A DNA stretch of 64,000 bases, taken from the NCBI RefSeq assembly GCF_003852895.1, contig NZ_QUSW01000001.1, forward strand, positions 1,178,001 through 1,242,000. Reading direction: 5' to 3'. Made by a program: the position numbers and the translations under genes. Origin of the DNA: Rhizobacter terrae (GTDB taxonomy: Bacteria; Pseudomonadota; Gammaproteobacteria; Burkholderiales; Burkholderiaceae_C). The notes under the pieces were generated by a model, which was not told the origin of the DNA, made no database searches, and worked only from the letters and a program-made list of their open reading frames with translations. This document shows positions 35,991 through 44,127 of the stretch, piece by piece (positions within the stretch are counted from its first letter, which is position 1; each line of letters begins with the position of its first letter).

Positions 35991-38195
35991 ATGCAGTCAA
36001 CCCTTGGGCGCGCCGCCTCGCGCCCGCCTGCCGCCACGCCCCGCCGCAGGCTGCCAAGCCGCTGGTTCGCCTGCGCTGCCGCATCGGCCGCGCTGCTGGG
36101 CGCATGGAACACCGCCCAAGCGGCCACCATCCGTGCGGTGGCCAACAACGCCTTCGTCAGCGCCACCGCCACCGGCACGTCGTTCCTGACCGCCACGGCC
36201 CAGACGGCCAGCACCTGGGAACAGTTCGAGATCGTCAGCAACGCCAACGGCACGGTGTCGTTCAAGGCCACCATCAGCGGCAACTACGTCTCGGCCGACA
36301 TCGGCCTGGCCGCGCCGAACACCAGCAAGCTGATCTCCAACCGCACCGCCATCAACGGCTGGGAACAGTTCACGCTGGTGCCGCAAGGCAACGGCACGGT
36401 GGCGATCCGTGCGGCGGCGAACAACCTGTACGTGTCGGCCGACCTGAACATCGGCGGCGCGCTCGTCGCCAACCGCAACACGGTGCAGGCCTGGGAGCAG
36501 TTCGTCATATCCGACCAGCCCACCACGCCTCCGGGCACGGCGCCGGACTTCGGGCCGAACGTGCACATCTACAGCCCGTCCACGCCGAACCTGCAAAGCC
36601 AGATCGACAGCATCTACAACGCGCAGCAGCCCAACCACTTCGGGCCGCGGCGCGATGCCATCCTGCTGCAGCCGGGCACGTACAACAACCTGCGCATCCC
36701 GGTGGGCTTCTACACGCAGGTGCTGGGCCTGGGCAGCCATCCGGACCAAGTCTACGTCAATGGCGACCTGCGCTCCAATGCCTACCTGGACGGCGACAAC
36801 GCCACGCAGAACTTCTGGCGCGGCGCCGAGAACTTCTCGGTGACGCCCAGCCTGGGCATCGGCAACAACACGATGCAATGGGCGGTGTCGCAGGCCATTC
36901 CGTTCCGCCGCATGCACGTGCGCGGCAACATCAGGCTGAACCAGAACAACGGCTGGTCCAGCGGCGGATGGTTCTCCGACGTGCTGGTGGACGGGCAGGT
37001 GAACTCCGCCTCGCAGCAGCAATGGATCTCGCGCAACAGCCAGTGGGGCAGCTGGACCGGCTCGAACTGGAACATGGTGTTCGTGGGCGTGCCCAACCCG
37101 CCGGCCGGCAACTTCCCGACCGCCGGCCAGCGCTACACCAAGGTCGCGCAGACGCCGATCATCCGCGAGAAGCCGTACCTGTTCATCGATGCGAACGGCA
37201 ACTACGCGGTGCGCGTGCCCTCGCTGCGGACCAACAGCGCGGGCATCAGCTGGGCCAACGGCGCGACCACGCCCGGCACCACCGTGCCCATCGACCAGTT
37301 CTTCATCGCCAAGCCCAGCGACAGCGCGGCCACCATCAACGCGCAGCTCGCCGCAGGCAAGCACATCCTGTTCACGCCGGGCATCTATGTGCTGACGCAG
37401 ACGATCCAGGTCAACAACCCGAACACCATCCTCTTCGGGCTGGGCTTCCCGACGCTGCGTTCGGACAACGGGCAGCCGCTGGTGAAGACCGCGGACGTGG
37501 ATGGCCTCACCATCTCGGGCCTCTTCCTCGATGCAGGCAGTGCAGAGTCGGGCGTGCTGATGGAGATCGGGCCGAACGGCGCGAGTGCCAACCACGCGGC
37601 CAACCCGACCGTGCTGCACGACCTGTTCTTCCGCATCGGCGGCGCTGCCGCGGGGCGCGTGGGCATCGGCCTCAGCCTGAACTCGAACAACACCATCGTG
37701 GACCACACCTGGCTGTGGCGCGCGGACCATGGTGCGGGCGTGGGCTGGACGACCAACCCGTCGGCCAACGGCCTGTGGGTGAACGGCAATGACGTCACCA
37801 TCTATGGCCTGTTCGTGGAGCACTTTGAGAGCTACCAGGTGGTGTGGAACGGCAACGGCGGCCGGGTGTACTTCTACCAGTCGGAGATTCCGTACGACGT
37901 GCCGAGCCAGTCGTCATGGAACAGCCCGACCGGCCGCGGCTACGCCTCCTACAAGGTGGCGGACTCCGTCACCAGCCACGAAGCCTGGGGCCTGGGCATC
38001 TACAGCGTGTTCACCAACGGGGGCATCTTGCTGGACCGTGCGATCGAGGTGCCCAACACCCCGAACGTGCGCTTCCACGACATGATCTCGGTGTGCCTGG
38101 GCAACAACGGCGGCATCGTGCACGTCATCAACAACACCGGCGCGCAGACGGTGTGCAATGCGGCGGGCACGCCGACGGTGACGAACTTCCCCTGA
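35991..38195 (+). CDS. Secreted protein with fascin-like N-domain and right-handed beta-helix
   Basis: The product is 734 residues from ATG 35991, preceded by GTGAGGAG; upstream in-frame codons (to 35766) lack this signal. A twin basic stretch and hydrophobic core (WFACAAASAALLGAWNTAQA) make a signal peptide. Residues about 45-170 hold three imperfect repeats built round TWEQFEIVS, GWEQFTLVP and AWEQFVISD with ATIRAVANNAFVSA-like strands, a fascin/actin-crosslinking-type beta-trefoil. Residues about 180-734 form a right-handed parallel beta-helix (ILLQPGTYNNLRI, VDGLTISGLFLDAG). Relatives of GH55-type glucanases look alike, but no catalytic residue can be fixed. A strong terminator follows. 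Confidence 0.78.
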   Translation: MQSTLGRAASRPPAATPRRRLPSRWFACAAASAALLGAWNTAQAATIRAVANNAFVSATATGTSFLTATAQTASTWEQFEIVSNANGTVSFKATISGNYVSADIGLAAPNTSKLISNRTAINGWEQFTLVPQGNGTVAIRAAANNLYVSADLNIGGALVANRNTVQAWEQFVISDQPTTPPGTAPDFGPNVHIYSPSTPNLQSQIDSIYNAQQPNHFGPRRDAILLQPGTYNNLRIPVGFYTQVLGLGSHPDQVYVNGDLRSNAYLDGDNATQNFWRGAENFSVTPSLGIGNNTMQWAVSQAIPFRRMHVRGNIRLNQNNGWSSGGWFSDVLVDGQVNSASQQQWISRNSQWGSWTGSNWNMVFVGVPNPPAGNFPTAGQRYTKVAQTPIIREKPYLFIDANGNYAVRVPSLRTNSAGISWANGATTPGTTVPIDQFFIAKPSDSAATINAQLAAGKHILFTPGIYVLTQTIQVNNPNTILFGLGFPTLRSDNGQPLVKTADVDGLTISGLFLDAGSAESGVLMEIGPNGASANHAANPTVLHDLFFRIGGAAAGRVGIGLSLNSNNTIVDHTWLWRADHGAGVGWTTNPSANGLWVNGNDVTIYGLFVEHFESYQVVWNGNGGRVYFYQSEIPYDVPSQSSWNSPTGRGYASYKVADSVTSHEAWGLGIYSVFTNGGILLDRAIEVPNTPNVRFHDMISVCLGNNGGIVHVINNTGAQTVCNAAGTPTVTNFP

Positions 38196-38225
38196 AGCGT
38201 TGCGGTTGAGACCGCGAATCGCCTG

Positions 38226-38251
38226 GCGCCGGCTTCAAGCCGGCGCTTTTT
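38226..38251 (+). terminator. Rho-independent terminator after the beta-helix gene
   Basis: Arms GCGCCGGCTT (38226-38235) and AAGCCGGCGC (38237-38246) pair over ten bases and are followed by five T. The right arm is also the last codons of the convergent GFA-family gene, so its stop codon lies in the loop region. Confidence 0.87.
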
Positions 38252-38687
38252 CCTGGTGCGGCGAATCGACGATGAACTCCACGTCGGAGATCCAGCCGCG
38301 CTGGCGGCGCGCGAGCCGCGACGCTTCGGTTTCTTCCTCGAAGGTGACCGGCACCTGGCGCAACAGCGCAGGCTCCACGTTCTCGAAGGCGTGCACGCTG
38401 ACGACGGCATACAGGTGGTCGTCGATGCGGCTGGTGACGACCGGAACAACACCGCAGCGCGAGCACACATGGAAGTCCGCCGTGTGCGTGCCGAAGGCGT
38501 AGCGCGACACCGCGGTTTCGTCCTGCACATGCACCCGCAGCTTGCCGGCCGGATTGGAGGTCCACACGCCGCCATGCTTCACGCAGAACGAGCAACTGCA
38601 GGCCCGTGCCTGGATCTCGGTGGGGTCCGGATCCCAGCTCAGCGTGAACGACAGGTTGCGGCAGTGACAGGCTCCGTGGATGACCAT
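38235..38687 (-). CDS. GFA family protein (glutathione-dependent formaldehyde-activating-like)
   Basis: The product is 150 residues from ATG 38687 behind a CCAGGAG site. It has the GFA zinc-binding cysteine pattern: Cys7 and Cys9 (GACHCRN), Cys30, Cys32 and Cys35 (CSCSFCVKH), and a later CSRCGV pair. The founding member Gfa speeds conjugation of glutathione and formaldehyde; most relatives are untested. The gene is divergent from the peptide transporter. Confidence 0.9.
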   Translation of the reverse strand: MVIHGACHCRNLSFTLSWDPDPTEIQARACSCSFCVKHGGVWTSNPAGKLRVHVQDETAVSRYAFGTHTADFHVCSRCGVVPVVTSRIDDHLYAVVSVHAFENVEPALLRQVPVTFEEETEASRLARRQRGWISDVEFIVDSPHQEKAPA

Positions 38688-38846
38688 GGCGTGCTCCTGG
38701 AAGGCTGCATTATGGAAGCCATGCGCACGGTACGGCACGGCGACGCGCCGGCGGCGGCAACTAGGGTTTCGCCGAAGGCCTCACGGGCCTTCAGCGCCAC
38801 CGGCGGGAGGCACAATCCGCCACCCTGACGACCTTTCGGAGCTGCC

Positions 38847-40259
38847 GTGTCGACACCCATGACCACAGCCTTCTCCACCAGCGTCGCCCGCGACACCCGC
38901 AGCGACCGTGCCTTCTTCGGACACCCCGCCGGCCTGGGCTGGCTGTCGTTCTGCGAGTTGTGGGAGCGCTTCTCCTACTACGGCATGCAGGCGCTGCTGG
39001 TGCTGTACCTCACCAACTACCTGTTCCTGCCGGAGAACATCGGCCACGTGGCCGGCATGGATGCCGCCCGCCGCTGGATCGAGAGCGTGACCGGCCCGCG
39101 CTCGCCGCAGCAACTGGCCTCGGTCGTGTTCGGCCTGTATGCCGGCTTCGTGTACCTCACGCCGCTCTTCGGCGGCCTCGTGGCCGACCGGCTGCTTGGA
39201 CGGACGAAGACAGTGGTCATCGGCGCGAGCCTGATGGCCGCGGGTCACTTCCTCATGGCCTTCGAGGCGAGCTTCCTCATCGCGCTGGCCTGCCTGCTGG
39301 TGGGCGTGGGCTGCTTCAAGGGCAACATCGCGGCGCAGGTGGGCGACCTCTACGCCCCCGGCGACAAGCGCCGTGCGAGCGCCTTCCAGATCTTCATGCT
39401 CGCGGTGCAGATCGCGGTGATCCTCGCGCCCATCGTGTGCGGCACGCTGGGGGAGAAAGTCGCCTGGCATTGGGGCTTCGGTGCCGCAGGCGTGGGCATG
39501 CTCTTCGGCCTGGTGGTTTACCTGGCCGGCCGCAAGCACCTGCCGGCCGAGCCGGAATTCAAGCGCCAAGATTCCGACGCCACGCCCCGCCCCGCGATGA
39601 CGGGCACCGAGGTCGCGCGGCTGGTGCTGCTCGTCGCGCTCATCCCCGTGCTGATGCTCAGCGTGGTGGGCAACCAGCAGTTCAACAACGCCTACCCGTT
39701 GTGGTCGCAGAAGCACATGGACCTGCTGCTCTTCGGCTGGTCGGTGCCGGTCACCTGGCTGCAGGCGATCGATGCCATCGTGAGCACCGGCACCATGGTC
39801 GCCTCCATCGCGTTCTGGCGCTGGTGGGCCACGCGCCGCCGCGAACCCGACGAACTCACGAAGATGGCGCTGGGCTCCCTGATCGCCGCGGGCGCACCGG
39901 CGATGCTCATCATCGCCGCAGGACTGATCGAGAACTCGCAGGAGAAGATCAGCCTCGTCTGGACGCTGGGCTACACCATCGTCAACGACCTCGGCTTCGC
40001 CAATGTGCTGCCGGTGGGCCTGGCGCTGTACTCGCGCGCCGCGCCACGGCGCATGGAAGGCCTGCTCATCGGCGCGTACTACCTGCACCTGTTCCTGGCC
40101 AACACCTTCGTGGGCTGGCTGGCCGGTTTCCTGGAGACCATGCCGGGCCGCGAGTTCTGGGGCCTGCATGCGGTGCTGGTGGCCAGCGCCGGGGTGTTGC
40201 TGCTGGCGGTGCGCTTCCTCTTCGGCGGACTGCTGGCGCCGGACTCGGAACAACGCTGA
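38847..40259 (+). CDS. POT/PTR family proton-coupled peptide transporter
   Basis: The 470-residue membrane protein starts at GTG 38847 (ATG 38859 is possible). It contains the signature ExxERFxYYG at residues 37-46 (ELWERFSYYG), which couples protons to di- and tripeptide uptake, and about 12-14 hydrophobic helices. LVGVGCFKGNIAAQVGDLY is the second POT signature region. It imports small peptides across the inner membrane (family knowledge). A short hairpin repeat follows its stop. Confidence 0.92.
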   Translation: MSTPMTTAFSTSVARDTRSDRAFFGHPAGLGWLSFCELWERFSYYGMQALLVLYLTNYLFLPENIGHVAGMDAARRWIESVTGPRSPQQLASVVFGLYAGFVYLTPLFGGLVADRLLGRTKTVVIGASLMAAGHFLMAFEASFLIALACLLVGVGCFKGNIAAQVGDLYAPGDKRRASAFQIFMLAVQIAVILAPIVCGTLGEKVAWHWGFGAAGVGMLFGLVVYLAGRKHLPAEPEFKRQDSDATPRPAMTGTEVARLVLLVALIPVLMLSVVGNQQFNNAYPLWSQKHMDLLLFGWSVPVTWLQAIDAIVSTGTMVASIAFWRWWATRRREPDELTKMALGSLIAAGAPAMLIIAAGLIENSQEKISLVWTLGYTIVNDLGFANVLPVGLALYSRAAPRRMEGLLIGAYYLHLFLANTFVGWLAGFLETMPGREFWGLHAVLVASAGVLLLAVRFLFGGLLAPDSEQR

Positions 40260-40264
40260 TCCGC

Positions 40265-40294
40265 AGGGTGGGTCCGCTTCGCTTGACCCACCCT
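40265..40294. repeat. REP-like hairpin after the peptide transporter gene
   Basis: AGGGTGGGTC (40265-40274) and GACCCACCCT (40285-40294) pair perfectly with a ten-base loop. Very similar short hairpins with the string GGGTGGGTC occur dispersed in many proteobacterial genomes (recalled, not checked). It lacks a T-run. Confidence 0.65.
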
Positions 40295-40318
40295 ACCAAT
40301 ACACGCATACTAAGCCAA

Positions 40319-40678
40319 ATGGCTAACCAACGCGCCGACCTGTCGGAGGTCTTCTACGCCTTGGCCGATCCCACGCGCCGCAAGATCGTGAGCGTGCTCG
40401 GCCGCGGCCCGGAAACGGTGTCCGCACTGGCGGCCCCCTTCGACATGGCCCTGCCCTCGTTCATGAAGCACCTGTCGGTGCTGGAACGCTGCGGGGTCAT
40501 CAGCTCCAGAAAGGAGGGGCGGGTCCGCACCTGCGAGCTCGTGCCCAAGACCTTGTCGCAGGCGGAGCAATGGATGGCCAAACAGCGCGCCCTGTGGGAG
40601 GCACGGACCGACCGCATGGCTGCTTTCGCGGAGCAACTTCACCAGGAGGACATCTCTCGTGGCAAACGACAACGCTGA
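40319..40678 (+). CDS. ArsR-family transcriptional regulator
   Basis: The product is 119 residues from ATG 40319. It is a winged helix-turn-helix: LADPTRRKIVSVLGRGPETV, LPSFMKHLSVLERCGVISSR, EGRVRTCELV. No metal-binding cysteine pair of the CVC type is seen, so it is an ArsR-like regulator of another signal. It overlaps the SRPBCC gene by 20 bases, a standard pair in which the regulator controls its neighbour. The long open frame upstream (from 38960) is a shadow of the transporter gene. Confidence 0.92.
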   Translation: MANQRADLSEVFYALADPTRRKIVSVLGRGPETVSALAAPFDMALPSFMKHLSVLERCGVISSRKEGRVRTCELVPKTLSQAEQWMAKQRALWEARTDRMAAFAEQLHQEDISRGKRQR

Positions 40679-41135
40679 GGTCAACGACCTCGTCATCTCC
40701 CGCCTCGTGCGCGCACCGCGGGCCACCCTGTGGCGGGCATGGACGGACCCGGCCCTGCTCAAGGAATGGTGGTGCCCCAAGCCCTGGACGACCGAGGTGC
40801 GCGCCTTCGACCTGCGGCCGGGCGGCGCCTTCCACACCTTCATGCAGGGGCCTGATGGCGGCACCAGCGACAACCCGGGCTGCTTCCTGGACATCGCGCC
40901 GCAGTCGCGCATCGTGTTCACCTCGCAGCTCGTCGCTGGTTGGCGGCCCCACACGCCGTGGATGAGCTTCACCGCCATCATCACCATGGCCGACGAAGGC
41001 AGCGGCACGCGCTACGGGGCCACCGTGATGCATCCGGACAAGGCGACGCGCGACCGCCACGAAGAGATGGGTTTTTTCGACGGCTGGAACACCTGCATCG
41101 ACCAGCTGGACGCCTTCGCGCTGTCCCTGCGCTGA
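40659..41135 (+). CDS. SRPBCC/AHSA1 domain protein
   Basis: The 158-residue product starts at GTG 40659 behind an AGGAGGA site and overlaps the ArsR gene. The START-like fold is visible: VISRLVRAPRATLWRAWTD, LLKEWWCPKPW, FDLRPGGAFHTFM and a C-terminal FFDGWNTCIDQLDAF helix. Such proteins bind hydrophobic ligands or act as activators; the ligand is not known. Confidence 0.92.
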   Translation: MANDNAEVNDLVISRLVRAPRATLWRAWTDPALLKEWWCPKPWTTEVRAFDLRPGGAFHTFMQGPDGGTSDNPGCFLDIAPQSRIVFTSQLVAGWRPHTPWMSFTAIITMADEGSGTRYGATVMHPDKATRDRHEEMGFFDGWNTCIDQLDAFALSLR

Positions 41136-41150
41136 TGGTGGATCAGCGCA

Positions 41151-41597
41151 TCAGCGCCTGGCCTTGGTGAACCACTTGGGGCCTTCGCCGAAGAAGAGCA
41201 ACCAGGTGGCCACCAGCTCCATGACCATGCCGACGGAGTCGATCATGGCAGCCATCGGCGCGCGGTCGAAGTTGACGGGCAGGTCGGGCGCGGTGAGGTA
41301 CCAGCCGAGCACAAGGTAGGCCAGCAAGGCCCAGCGGGCCCAGTTGCGGCCGCGCAGGGTCTCCAGCGACAGCACCACGGTGACGCCGCCGAAGACGATC
41401 ACCAGCACCAGGGTGAACCACGCCGGCACGGGCTCGCCTTCTTCCGGCCGGACGCCGGGCAAGAGGCCCAGCAGGCCGAGTGCCAATGCCCCCAGGACCA
41501 GCCCGCAGGCCACGTACACGCTGGTCGGCGGCATGGCCTTCCCGTGCGGATCATCGGAAACATCCGACCGGGGCGGCTGGTAGGGGTTGTGGTCCAT
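41151..41597 (-). CDS. Membrane protein of unknown function
   Basis: The product is 148 residues from ATG 41597 (MDHNPYQPP); ATG 41606 is an alternative. The N-terminal YQPPRSDVSD motif is often seen in small membrane proteins, followed by four hydrophobic segments (e.g. VACGLVLGALALGLLGLL, LVLVIVFGGVTVVLSL, WALLAYLVLGWYL, MVMELVATWLLFF). No family function is known. It converges with the SRPBCC gene. Confidence 0.75.
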   Translation of the reverse strand: MDHNPYQPPRSDVSDDPHGKAMPPTSVYVACGLVLGALALGLLGLLPGVRPEEGEPVPAWFTLVLVIVFGGVTVVLSLETLRGRNWARWALLAYLVLGWYLTAPDLPVNFDRAPMAAMIDSVGMVMELVATWLLFFGEGPKWFTKARR

Positions 41598-41720
41598 GGC
41601 ACGCATGGTACCGGTGCTGGCGCACGTAGGACACAGCCGACGGGAAGACGCGCCACGCTCCTGTACACAGCCGACGCACCGGACTGGACGATCGGTCATT
41701 GCACGACCTTGGAGCAAACG

Positions 41721-42185
41721 ATGCAAAAGTCCGATGAACCCACGGCATTCGGCGTCTTCAAGCCGGTGGGCCATGTGGTGATGGCGTTTCCGCCGGATGC
41801 GAATGTTTCACGCGCCGAAGAAGCACTGCGGCGCGACGGCCTCACGGCCAGTGAAGTGCTGCACTACGCGCCGCAGGAGATCCTGGCGCAGGCCGAGTCA
41901 CAACTGGCGCATGCGGGGGCCTTGTCTTCGCTGGGGCAGGAGCAGAACCTGGTGAAGGCGCATCGGGCGCTGGCCGAGCGGGGGTATCACTTCCTCATCG
42001 TGCATGCGCAAGACGACAAGCTCGCGCGGAAAGTGGCGCAGACCGGGCAACGCTTTGGTGCGGTGCGGGCGCAGAAGTACGGGCGCTTCGTGATCGAGGA
42101 GCTGATCGATCTGCCGGATGAAGTGCAGCATGCGGAGTCGGCCTCCCGGGGGTTGGATTCGCAGGGGGTTGCTGGGGAGGGTTGA
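41721..42185 (+). CDS. Hypothetical protein
   Basis: The product is 154 residues from ATG 41721. It has no signal peptide. The centre (ALRRDGLTASEVLHYAPQE, LAHAGALSSLGQEQNLVKAH) is helical and the later FLIVHAQDDKLARKVAQTG suggests an alpha/beta fold with a phosphate- or nucleotide-binding look, unproven. The tail is degenerate and Gly-rich. It is followed within 13 bases by the 520-base repeat element. Confidence 0.68.
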   Translation: MQKSDEPTAFGVFKPVGHVVMAFPPDANVSRAEEALRRDGLTASEVLHYAPQEILAQAESQLAHAGALSSLGQEQNLVKAHRALAERGYHFLIVHAQDDKLARKVAQTGQRFGAVRAQKYGRFVIEELIDLPDEVQHAESASRGLDSQGVAGEG

Positions 42186-42197
42186 TCTTTCGGTTTT

Positions 42198-42719
42198 GCA
42201 AAGGCGCGGGTGGGCTGGCTGCGGCGCGCGGCGGAAGCGGTCGGCGCTTTGCGCCGACTCCGCTGCGGTGCTCGGGCTTGTGGTCCGGCGCAGAACTCAC
42301 TCCGCGCCCCTGCGGTGCGCTGCGTTCAAACAACCGCGCCGAGCTAGTCAACGAAGCGCGCTGCGCGCGCGACCACAAGCCCTCCGCTCCTCGCCGCTTC
42401 CTGATGCGCGCCCCAGCCAGCCCACCCACGCCTTTGCTGTTGCAGCATTGGGTTTTCTCGTCGAGCCAAGCCTTTGCCACTTGAGCGGCAGGCGGCATGG
42501 GCCAGGGGCTGCGTCTGTGGCGGCGAGCAGCGCAGCACCGAGGGGTGGCGCGCGCAGCGCGCTTCGTCCTCTAGCTTGCCGCGGCTGTTTGAGCGCAGCG
42601 CACCGCAGGGGCGCGTAGCGAGTTCTGCGGCACACCCCTCGGTGCGAGCAGCACAGCGCAGTCGGCGCTCCGCGCCGACCGCCACAGCCGCAGCCCCTGG
42701 CCCATGCCGCCTGCCGCGG
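42198..42719. repeat. 520-bp palindromic dispersed element, copy 1
   Basis: A non-coding stretch built of two stem-rich halves joined by a linker of about 47 bases (42438-42484). The left half (42198-42437) is bounded by an imperfect inverted repeat of about 45 bases. The right half (42485-42718) is bounded by arms of about 37 bases. Inside lie a hairpin TCGGCGC/GCGCCGA (42241-42257), a 12-base stem 42274-42285 with 42371-42382, a six-base stem 42286-42291 with 42336-42341, and hairpins at 42548-42562 and 42662-42678. The core of the left half is an inverted copy of the core of the right half. A second copy lies at 62422-62940. Confidence 0.9.
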
Positions 42720-42743
42720 CCCCCCCAATCGAATGCAAAAAGC

Positions 42744-42772
42744 AAAAAAAGGGCCGCCCAATCGGACGACCC
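42744..42772 (-). terminator. Rho-independent terminator for the beta/gamma-crystallin gene
   Basis: On the minus strand GGGTCGTCC and GGGCGGCCC form a nine-base stem (two G-T pairs) with a four-base loop, followed by seven T (A-run at 42744-42750 on the plus strand). It lies 25 bases past the gene's stop. Confidence 0.75.
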
Positions 42773-42797
42773 TCCAGCCAAAAGATTCAGCAGCGAA

Positions 42798-43901
42798 TCA
42801 AAGACGCGGTTCGCCGCTCTCGTTCACCGTGACCGTCGCACCAGGCGGCGTGCTGGTCTGCATGTGATGCTCGGTGCCCCGGAAGTTGTAGGTCACGTCC
42901 CAGTACTCGGGCCTGCCCTGAGCCGGCACTGCCGCACAGCGCTGCACGTTCTGCGTGGAGGTGACCTGCCCGCTGTCGCGGCCCGCATTGGCGCCGATGG
43001 CGGCACCCGCCACCACGCCACCCACCGTGGCGATGTCACGACCAGTTCCACCGCCGATCTGGTGACCGAGGATGCCGCCGATGAGGCCGCCCACCACCGC
43101 GCCCCCCACGTTCGGCTCACTGCGCCGCTCGCGGACCACCTGCTCGCGCTCGACCCAGCAGCGCTGCTGCGGTGCCGCATACACGGCACGCACCGAGCTC
43201 ACGTTCACTTCGTACACGCGCTCTTCGGGGCGACGGCGCCAGTCGTAGACCGGCACCGGGCGCGGTGCGTAGCGGGCATCGTCGTAGCGTGCCGCCGAGG
43301 GCACGGCGCGCACGGACGAGAGCTTGTCGTTCAGGCCCATCGCGCCGAGGTTCGGGTAACGGCCGGGGCGAAGGATCACGCACAGGCCGGTGAAGTCGCG
43401 GTGCTCGCAGGCTTCCCAGCGCTCACCCAGCACCACCACCGACGACGCGCGGTTGTTGAAGCCGAACTGCGCGAAGCTGGGCACGTCCTGTTCCGTCGCG
43501 AAGGCGCGGCCCTGGAAGTCGTTGTGCTCGTAGAAGATGATCTGGCCGGGCATCGGATGAGGCGCGAAGCTACCGGGGTTGGGGCGCTCGGGCACGTAGG
43601 GGCGCGTGGACGACAGGCGGTCGTTCATGTCCATGGCGCTCAGGGACGGATAGGAGCCGGGTCGCAGGACCATGCAGCGTCCCTTGAATTCAGCGTGCTC
43701 GCAGACTTCCCACGGACGCCCGGTGACGACCACCGACGACGCGCGGTCGTTGAAGCCGTAGTCCCTGAAGTTGAACACCGGCTCCTGCGTCGTGAACGCG
43801 CGGCCGCCGAAGTTGTCGTGCTCGTAGAAGGTGACTTGCGCCGATGCCTGGGCGGCCAGGGCTGTGGCCAGGACGGCGAATGCGGTGTGGAGGATCTTCA
43901 T
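42798..43901 (-). CDS. Exported double beta/gamma-crystallin protein with glycine-zipper domain
   Basis: The product is 367 residues from ATG 43901; a signal peptide (FAVLATALAAQASA) precedes it. Residues 23-105 and 119-200 are two beta/gamma-crystallin domains, each with two Greek keys carrying the calcium-site motif (N/D)(N/D)xxSS: NDRASS 51-56, NDRLSS 93-98, NNRASS 149-154 and NDKLSS 191-196. Residues about 264-308 are a glycine-zipper segment (VGGLIGGILGHQIGGG), as in the 17-kDa surface-antigen family that inserts in the outer membrane. The combination suggests a calcium-binding surface protein (inference). Confidence 0.87.
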   Translation of the reverse strand: MKILHTAFAVLATALAAQASAQVTFYEHDNFGGRAFTTQEPVFNFRDYGFNDRASSVVVTGRPWEVCEHAEFKGRCMVLRPGSYPSLSAMDMNDRLSSTRPYVPERPNPGSFAPHPMPGQIIFYEHNDFQGRAFATEQDVPSFAQFGFNNRASSVVVLGERWEACEHRDFTGLCVILRPGRYPNLGAMGLNDKLSSVRAVPSAARYDDARYAPRPVPVYDWRRRPEERVYEVNVSSVRAVYAAPQQRCWVEREQVVRERRSEPNVGGAVVGGLIGGILGHQIGGGTGRDIATVGGVVAGAAIGANAGRDSGQVTSTQNVQRCAAVPAQGRPEYWDVTYNFRGTEHHMQTSTPPGATVTVNESGEPRL

Positions 43902-44127
43902 CGTTGGATTCTTTCCGTGGTCTTGGCATGAACCGGCCGTCACTGCACCGGCGTCGTCCGGACAACGCACGGTCGATGACCGTCGACGACACAGGTCAGC
44001 CCTCACTCAGGTAAATCTCTGTTGCTGAGGCGCAGGGCGCACGCGAAGGCTGCCGCACGGTCGTGTGACGGCCCTTGGCTACACTGCCGTCGCATCAAGG
44101 TGGCACCACAGCGGAGTTCAGCCCACG

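Noticed and set aside
35997-37823. 608-codon open frame on the minus strand
   Set aside because: Shadow of the beta-helix gene, no recognised segment.
38774-38792. Inverted repeat GAAGGCC/GGCCTTC before the peptide transporter
   Set aside because: Short, common in GC-rich DNA and not placed like an operator or terminator; too weak to list.
42474-43931. 485-codon open frame covering the right half of the repeat element and the crystallin gene
   Set aside because: It joins non-coding palindromic DNA to the antisense of a well-supported gene; the repeat copy at 62.4 kb does not keep the frame.
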